A stretch of 64,000 nt of DNA from Ophioderma brevispina. Taxonomy: Eukaryota > Echinodermata > Ophiuroidea > Amphilepidida > Ophiodermatidae. Both the position numbers and the translations under genes were made by a program. The notes beneath the pieces were generated by a model. It worked only from the letters and a program-made list of their open reading frames with translations, had not been told where the DNA came from and did not search any database. The stretch is from contig JAMKCH010005473.1 in assembly GCA_023653785.1 (NCBI GenBank), positions 16,297 to 80,296 of the forward strand, read 5' to 3'. Every line of letters begins with the position of its first letter. Within the stretch, counting starts at the first letter, position 1. Of the stretch, positions 57,616 through 64,000 are shown piece after piece.

Positions 57616-58158
57616 CACTGTTAAAATGTTCTTAATAAAAACGTCGTTTAACTGTCAGCCGGGACACGAAATGTACAAATAACTGTCAGCTGGGACTCGA
57701 AACGGGTAAATAACTGTAAAAATACCTTGTTTTAAAGGCTGATTCAGAGATTTCGAAATAAATATGTTTTGGTGTAATAATAAGAAATAGTCATCTAGAA
57801 CTAAAGCTAGTCACCTAAAATGCTTAATTCCAAAGTTAGAGATGAATCAGATTTTTCGTATTCATGCAGTAAATATTTATGCACAGTATAAGTGCCATAG
57901 GATACCGTGTGTAACAAAAATTCCGGATCCGGAATTTTATAACAAAGTTGTGATTCTCTATGTGAAAGACTTCGATTCGACCTTAGTTATTTCACACAGT
58001 GATTAGTATATGGACAAGGATTATGTATATGCAAAAAACACAATTTGTTTGAAAATTAAGGGCGCCCTCATCGGGAATTCTCTGAGTCAGCCTTTAACTG
58101 TTGTGAGTCCCAGCTGCTAGTCAAAATGACGTTATTTTACTGACCATTTTTAACAGTG
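57616..58158. mobile_element. MITE with 'cactgttaaaa' ends, TA-flanked
   Basis: The left end cactgttaaaatg and right end '...catttttaacagtg' are inverted, with TA on both outer sides. Inside, 'gtcagc(t/c)gggac' occurs near the left end and its complement 'gtcccagctg' near the right. It is about 543 bp and non-coding. Confidence 0.75.
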
Positions 58159-58499
58159 TACATACACAGAAAGATACACACAGATATATACACAAACACA
58201 CAAACAAATTCAAATGTAGTCTCTCACACCCAAACACACCCAACACACATATCGCATACACCCACAAGGAACCAATAGCACACACGTGACGCAAATTTAT
58301 ACCTACCACCAAAAATGCAGAGGGCACAGAATAGTTGGTAAAACGTTTCTTGAAAAAGATGCAAATATCATGCCAAAGCACAGAAGAGTCCCTCCTATTG
58401 TGACAACCACACGGCAGCCAAGACGATTAGCAATTCCTCCTGCTATTGGTCCTAAAATAACCAGAATTAAACAAATGAACGTTACATTACAACTATATA
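58159..58499. other. CA-rich and non-coding sequence
   Basis: Imperfect 'cacacaaacacac' runs at 58160-58260. No gene is recognised before the hAT-like MITE. Confidence 0.5.
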
Positions 58500-58787
58500 C
58501 AGGGACAGAATAAGGCTTACGTCAAGGTTTGTCAATCAGCGCGGCGCGACTGTGATTGGTGTGAATGTGTAGTATGGGCGGGGCAAGTTCGAACAAAATA
58601 TGATTTAAAATGTCAAAACGTGCCCTATTTGAGTCGGGTGTTCGACGCACGGACACAATAATTCACGTAAGTAAACTTTTTGCTTTAATAAGCTTTAAAT
58701 GTTCACAGATTATTCTTCACGGCCGACATTTGTTCTGCACCGTCAAATTACGTCAGACGCGCAATTGACCGCTTTATTCTGTCCCTG
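58500..58787. mobile_element. hAT-like MITE, 288 bp
   Basis: Inverted ends cagggacagaataa(g/a)gc start at 58500 and finish at 58787. The flanking 8-mers actatata (58492-58499) and actataac (58788-58795) agree at six of eight positions, suggesting an aged 8-bp duplication. A CAGGG end with 8-bp duplication is the hAT pattern. There is no reading frame. Confidence 0.75.
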
Positions 58788-59864
58788 ACTATAACATGTG
58801 TTGCTCACTCCAGTACAATTAAAGAAGCACTACCTGATCCTCCGCCTCGACCCTACCTTTTACACCATCAACTCTGAGATTTTGGCACCAATAGAAACCT
58901 TGTATCATTCTCAGCTGCAAAAATATTTTGACTGACTTCTTTCCCGTTATGATGCTACAAGCTAAACATGGTTTGTTTACGGTAACCGGAAAATAGTACT
59001 CTGTGGGCTATTGTTTTACATACAATTACCGCTCACATTGGAATGCTATATCGGATTCAATGAAATTTTGGAATTAAAGTATATTAGTGATGGTCCTTCC
59101 TATGAAACAAAGAAAAACGTATGCTTTAAGGGGGTGGTGTATCTTTGAGTAGAAGTTACATTTCAAGCCTTTTGCCAAAAGGAAAATCTTATTTTGCCAT
59201 ATATACCCTCATATCCCCCTTAAGAACATAAGAGGCTAACTATACAATATGATGACGTTTTCATGTTCGAATTAGTTATAGTTTGAAGACATCCATACTG
59301 GCTACCATCTTGGACTTAAAGCAAGATGATATTAATATATTGATGAACAAGAGTTAACGGCGCCCTTAAAACAACATTGCGTGATTTCTTTAAAGGGATT
59401 AGCAGCTATAATGCGTGCGAATCGAATCAGGGATTTAAGTGTACACAATTCCATATAACTGCTTTAATGTAGAACTAAACCACCAAATAGTGAAAAAAAT
59501 GAAGAAAATGAGGAAATTTGTCATACCGTCTCCCGCAAATAGACATACAGCGACGGCGTTTCAAAATCTGCACTGAACAGCTGATTGTGGTTTACACCAG
59601 TACAGAATAACCAAAGATCCATAATGTTTGTGTTTGAGGTCAAACTGTATTGATCATGGTGCACAATATCACGATGAAAATCTGTGATATTCACCGGGAA
59701 AGGCTTTTTTGATCTCAAGTCGGAATTTTGGATACGCACGTATAGAAATTACAGAATCAGATAAAAAGTACTGCCTTGTCTTTAATACACGGATTCCAAG
59801 TGAACCACTTGTAGGATATGTTCGCATATCCATGCCAGTAAAAAAAAATATAAATATGAATTTT

Positions 59865-59905
<41 letters not shown>

Positions 59906-60532
59906 CCTTTAAAATAATTTATCACATATTTTGCCGTTTGATGGAATTTTTGGAGACATTTTGGCAGTCATCCCCTGGATCCAAGCAAGATAATGCCCCT
60001 TGGTAAAGAGTACAGCCAGATGGCCTTTGAAAATAGTTGCGTGGTTTTCTCCTCATGGCCCATATGGCCGCTTTTTTCAATATTTTTTAAATTTTTGGAC
60101 GGCCATTTTTTTAATATTGCTGAATATGCTGATTTTTTTTTCGAATTGTGTTAACATCTTGATTGTGCTAAGAATGAATAACAGGAAGTTCGTGGCATAC
60201 CTTAATAATGAATATGACGTCCATGGTTAATTTCATGTAAATGGTGAACACACGCTCGAAACAAAAAATGGCACCATCATTTTCTGCTCATCATATCATA
60301 AATATAAGTTCGTAGAGAACAGATTAAACATTCAAATCCCACGGGAATATGGCCCGACTATTCTGGAAAAAAATATCTCGCTGTATAATAAAACAAATTT
60401 TAATGTCCACCACGCTAACAGACCATTCGAACCTTGTTACATTATATATTTTTTCTCATCACCAGTTTCTAGATTTTTTTTCCCCTTTTGACCATACACT
60501 GGTAACTTGGTAATTATATTAGATATATTATC

Positions 60533-60579
<47 letters not shown>

Positions 60580-60860
60580 TGATGTTTTTATCAAGACGTA
60601 ATTCTATTAGCATTTTTGCATAGCTCACCTCATGAGTTTGACACTTGATCTATTATTCTAACAATGTGTGGCGTGTGGATTGGGGTCAGTTGCTTAACGG
60701 GTCATTGATTCACTTCATTTGTGGATTGCATTAGCTCTGTGCTGCACTGATGAAAGAAACACAAAGTTCGAAACGGTACTGTCTGCAATTGAGTATATAT
60801 ATATGTATATATATATATCTATATATATATCATAATATATATATATTATATACATATATC

Positions 60861-60894
<34 letters not shown>

Positions 60895-60904
60895 ATATAA
60901 ACGT
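58788..60904. other. Non-coding sequence with T-run and (TA)n tracts
   Basis: A T-run of about 30 is at 59868-59898. (TA)n tracts lie at 60538-60577 and 60795-60900. On the minus strand 59850-59525 two overlapping frames (FRLEIKKAFPGEYH, and FPVNITDFHRDIVHHDQYSL ending YVYLRET before a gtatga donor-like site) could be a damaged exon; no family is recognised. Confidence 0.4.
60747..60774 (+). ncRNA. Hammerhead-like core motif
   Basis: CTGATGA at 60747, a small stem (gaaac...gttc) and GAAAC form the arrangement of a hammerhead catalytic core. The pairing stem that would hold the cleavage site was not found. Penelope-like elements are known to carry hammerhead motifs, and one such element follows directly. 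Confidence 0.25.
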
Positions 60905-62130
60905 TGGGGGCTGCGTAGGCATGGTATGATTAGAAAAATGAGTCAATATGAGTCAGTGATAAATGTCCAATGCGAAATTATAATTACACAAAGACACTGA
61001 CTCTCACAGCTACCTAACTTACAGCTCTTCACACACCCCAGCATGCAAAAACAACATACCTACTCACAAGCCCTCCGACTACGCAGCTGTGCCAAGATGA
61101 GGATGACTTTCAACCACGCACATCAGATGTCTCATTCTTCCCCGATCGGGATATCCCTCCACTGTAACTGATGCTGCTATCCACAGAGCCAGCCGCATCA
61201 GTCGCATAGACGGGCCATGGAGCACCAACTCATCTATAGGTCGTGTCCCTCTAGTACTCACTTATACCATCCACTACTGCCAATTTCTAAAGTTATCAAA
61301 GAAACAGCAGAATCCTAGATGCCGACCCTGGAACGAAGGCCATCTTTCCATCCAAGCCCCTTTGCGCCTACCGGAAAGACCGTAACTTACTCGTGACAGT
61401 TTGGTGCATTCACCACACTTCATCACACACCATAAGCAGCCCCTGCTTCCAACACCGGAGCACCCACACCATGCAGAAAAAACGCTGCCACACTGCTCTC
61501 ATATTTTCTCTGCTGACAGCATCACAGGCCCAGAGGGCAGTATTTCCATCAAGGGATCATCTCCTGCAAAACCACTAACGTGATTTATGCCATCGCATGC
61601 ACCAAATGTCATTCTGCTTACATTGTGAAACAAACGCGTCTAGCTGACCGTTTTACTGCCACCTAGGTTCGAATCCACTTCATCAACCCGGTCTCCCCCC
61701 TGTTTTTGCCAGCACTTCGTGAAAACCACATCTAAGGATGAATTTCGTTATGTAATCACCCAGTGCGAGGAAGACGACAACCAGTGGCCATCAAACTGGA
61801 ACAACGCAATCATATATAAACTAAGGACTCCCTTCACCGGCTGACTGAATGCCACTTTCAACGCTTTCCGGCTGTAACTGTTTTTTCGCGCGTCTCTCCA
61901 TTGCACATATCAACGCACTGCTGTGTCGCGACCCGCTCATACGCTTCACAGTTCCTCTATCCAATATCCATGCGCACTTCAGTTAGTTCCCATTTCTGTT
62001 TTGTAAAACAAACATTTGCTCTAGTCTTAACTGATGAAGGGCGATGGGCCCGCAACTGTTGTTTTCTTTCTAAATAATTATATATTTCGGCATTGGACAT
62101 TACCATGACCATCTATTGAACTATCATTTT
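60905..62130 (+). mobile_element. Second Penelope-like element, degenerate, in (TA)n
   Basis: The recognisable core is NVIYAIACTKCHSAYI followed in frame by RLADRFTAT (about 61580-61665). It matches the GIY-YIG nuclease start of Penelope-like elements (VIYxIxCxxCxxxYIGET); the Gly-Glu is replaced by Val-Lys. Upstream frames contain an ITGPEGSISIKGS-like segment that often precedes it in the family, and KTTSKDEF-like words follow. Words near the left end (about 60930-60990, 'gtccaatgcgaaatta') are inverted near the right end (62070-62130), and (TA)n tracts lie on both sides. All frames are broken. Confidence 0.7.
62031..62057 (+). ncRNA. Hammerhead-like core motif
   Basis: CTGATGA, then GGGC-gatgg-GCCC as a stem-loop, then GCAAC in place of GAAAC. 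It lies at the 3' end of the second Penelope-like element. The core is degenerate and the helix carrying the cleavage site is not identified. Confidence 0.25.
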
Positions 62131-62160
62131 TCTATATAATATATATATATATATATTAAT

Positions 62161-62404
62161 ATATACTTTCAGGTGCGACAAGGGTGGTGGCAAGCAGTGC
62201 CTGGGTTTTGACCAAAATAGTCAAATTTAAAACGTTTAGAGTAAGACGCTTTGTCCCAGTACGTTAACCAAACACAAAAGTGTTTGGTATTTTTTGCTTG
62301 TTAACTTACTTGATAAAGGGTTTTACTCGAAACGTTGAACATTTGACTATTTTGTCAACCCCAGCACTGCTGCCACAACCCTTGTCGGCACCTTGAAAGT
62401 ATAT
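62161..62404. repeat. Fold-back element with hammerhead-like motif, in (TA)n
   Basis: The arm 'atactttcaggtgcgacaag' and the following 55 bases are matched by an inverted arm ending at 62402. The right arm contains 'ttgataaagggttttactcg' followed by 'aaacgtt' (62310-62336), a GATAAA-stem-GAAAC arrangement like that of a hammerhead core. (TA)n flanks it on the left and again from about 62480. Confidence 0.7.
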
Positions 62405-62526
62405 TAAACCAAAGTTGTTTCTTTTACAATATGAAACTTTGACGTTCTAAATATTAACATATTAAAAAAAGGAAAAAAAATATATAGATATATAGATCTA
62501 TATATATATATATTATATAATATATA

Positions 62527-62700
62527 GGGCGAAAGAAATTGCTACAAGGAGGGGGGCGTTGCATACTATCGTAAAAAGGAACTTGCTGTGAATGAGACTC
62601 GACCCCACAACCTCTCTGTCAGTGGTTTCGAGTCCCATTCACAGCAAGTTTCTTTTACGATAGTTTGCAACGCCCCCTTTGTTATCAATTTCTTTCGCCT
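62527..62700. repeat. Large palindrome between (TA)n tracts
   Basis: Arms of about 75 nt: 'gggcgaaagaaattg...' through 'gctgtgaatgagactcga' is inverted at about 62625-62700. The loop is about 22 nt. (TA)n lies immediately on both sides (to 62526 and from 62765). There is no reading frame. Confidence 0.8.
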
Positions 62701-62763
62701 ATACATATTTCATACAAAAATCACACCAGATTCGTGGCAACTCACATTTCTTACGTATATAAT

Positions 62764-62846
<83 letters not shown>

Positions 62847-62850
62847 TATG
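62764..62850. repeat. (TA)n microsatellite
   Basis: Near-perfect TA repeats interrupted once by 'aaaatatatt'. Similar tracts occur at 60538-60577, 60795-60900 and 62133-62165. Confidence 0.95.
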
Positions 62851-64000
62851 ATATAATTTGATAATCAATCAAATCATAAAACCATTAAAAAAATGCCGCC
62901 AAAATGGCAAAATTCATTACTACCATAATATAAGAGCTTAATATTTGTGTATATCACTATGACCCATCAGAATAGTTTAAAAATCATTACATAAAATGAT
63001 AGATCTGCAGATGGCAATCCTAAATGGATCTCCATATGGCTGCAAATGTCAGTCGGTAAAGGACATATTCATTCACGCTGATAGTTTAAGATATATTTTT
63101 TTGTGTTTTTTAGTTGGATTATCACTTTCAAGAATCACAGTAGACTAACTTAAGTGTCATGGACACCAAATACCTACCAAAACAAAGGGACACCTAACTC
63201 TAGGCACCGTATTAGTGATCGGATTTTTCGCCCCTTACACAGAGAGAAAACAAATATAATAAGTTAGTAAAGATAGAACATTAATCATAATCATGTAATT
63301 TTACTTAATTTAGGTAAAACATTTACTTAATTTAGGTAAAACATTGCCTTAATAATTTAGGTAAATTTGACTTTATTATGATGGATCTATATTCTTGTGT
63401 ACACACTTGTGTATTTTTTACATATTTTTTTCCTCTGTGTAGTAAGTGCCATTTTCCAGCCATATTGGAAACCCATTTTGGATGGCACTAACATGTCATT
63501 TAGCGATTACTGCTGATATTAAACTGGTCTGATTGACTTACAGGGCTATCCAAAACATTGCAATACAGGTTAGATACATTTATTAATTATAACCGTCTTG
63601 GATATTACAACACAGGACTCACATTTTGAAAAATATTCCTTATGTTTTAATTAATTTCTTGACTGTCAAAATTACCAGGATAAATACCAAGGTACAAACC
63701 TTGTCGGTCGAAAGTAGAACACGATCAGACACTTTATGTATTAGCGCCATATTGAATTTATTGATTAGGGTTCAATATCAGATTTTAATGGTCATAATTA
63801 ATGTTTTAACAAGACGGGCTAAAATACAACTTTTGAGTGGATAACAGATATTTGTTTGTGTTTTAGTGGTCATATTGATTGTTTTTGCCTTTTCTACCAA
63901 AATGCTCAGGTTTCTCGTCTGGCACCCATCAGATTCAGAATCAACTTAAAACCTAGTCTAGAAAACAGTTGAAAAATAAATAAACAGTTGACACCATCTA
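62851..64000. other. Non-coding sequence with a short direct repeat
   Basis: 'acttaatttaggtaaaacat' occurs twice in succession at about 63304-63347, with a third partial copy after it. No gene is seen to the window end. Confidence 0.5.

Noticed and set aside
61079..61261. Minus-strand 60-codon frame in the second Penelope-like region
   Set aside because: It is antisense to the region preceding the GIY-YIG coding remnant and has no recognisable domain.

Overview
This is nuclear DNA from an intron-rich animal. It is AT-rich and non-coding sequence dominates. The repeat complement (tRNA-derived SINEs, a Jockey/CR1-type LINE, a LINE with a restriction-like endonuclease, Penelope-like elements, DIRS fragments, Tc1/IS630, hAT and TTAA/TA-flanked MITEs) and the G-tracts fit a marine invertebrate, possibly a deuterostome. 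The species cannot be named from the sequence. No bacterial operons, CRISPR arrays or viral genomes were seen.

The one clearly readable host gene is a plus-strand nicotinic acetylcholine receptor (nAChR) alpha-type subunit. Six exons span about 44 kb: 1689-1840 (mature N-terminus), 16128-16172 (a 45-bp micro-exon), 34317-34426, 34790-35014 (Cys-loop), 42921-43233 (loop C with vicinal cysteines, M1, M2) and 45212-45714 (M3, cytoplasmic loop, M4, stop). Phases agree across every junction if one missing base is allowed near 43105-43111. The exons then give about 448 codons. The signal-peptide exon is not seen upstream and is probably left of the window. Loop B and loop C ligand residues are kept, but the usual loop D Trp and loop A Tyr are not.

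Two exons lie inside tandem duplications. Positions 1-7510 hold two copies of a 3.7-kb unit with exon 2, and 15771-19686 hold two copies of a 1.95-kb unit with exon 3. In both, the second exon copy is damaged, mainly by one-base indels, so either false duplication by a noisy long-read assembly or pseudo-exon formation is possible.

The intron between exons 3 and 4 holds the most structured non-coding region: a 9.45-kb array (21836-31284) of nine roughly 0.84-kb (TG)n-bearing monomers. A 260-290-bp TTAA-flanked, piggyBac-like MITE sits at both outer ends and at five of eight internal junctions. The other three junctions look like empty TTAA sites. DIRS-type fragments in opposite orientations flank the array. 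The intron between exons 5 and 6 carries a SINE, a broken LINE, a Penelope-like element with inverted arms and a Tc1/IS630 fossil, in that order.

Downstream of the nAChR (46-64 kb) are a 1.79-kb TA-flanked element whose empty site survives in a neighbouring duplicate, several CACTG-ended MITEs, a possible monocarboxylate-transporter fossil, and a repeated 0.55-kb segment (also at 11.5-12.0 kb) carrying a signal-anchor-like first coding exon. Beyond these lie minus-strand fragments of a restriction-like-endonuclease LINE, a hAT-like MITE, and a second Penelope-like element with fold-backs and hammerhead-like motifs inside (TA)n tracts.
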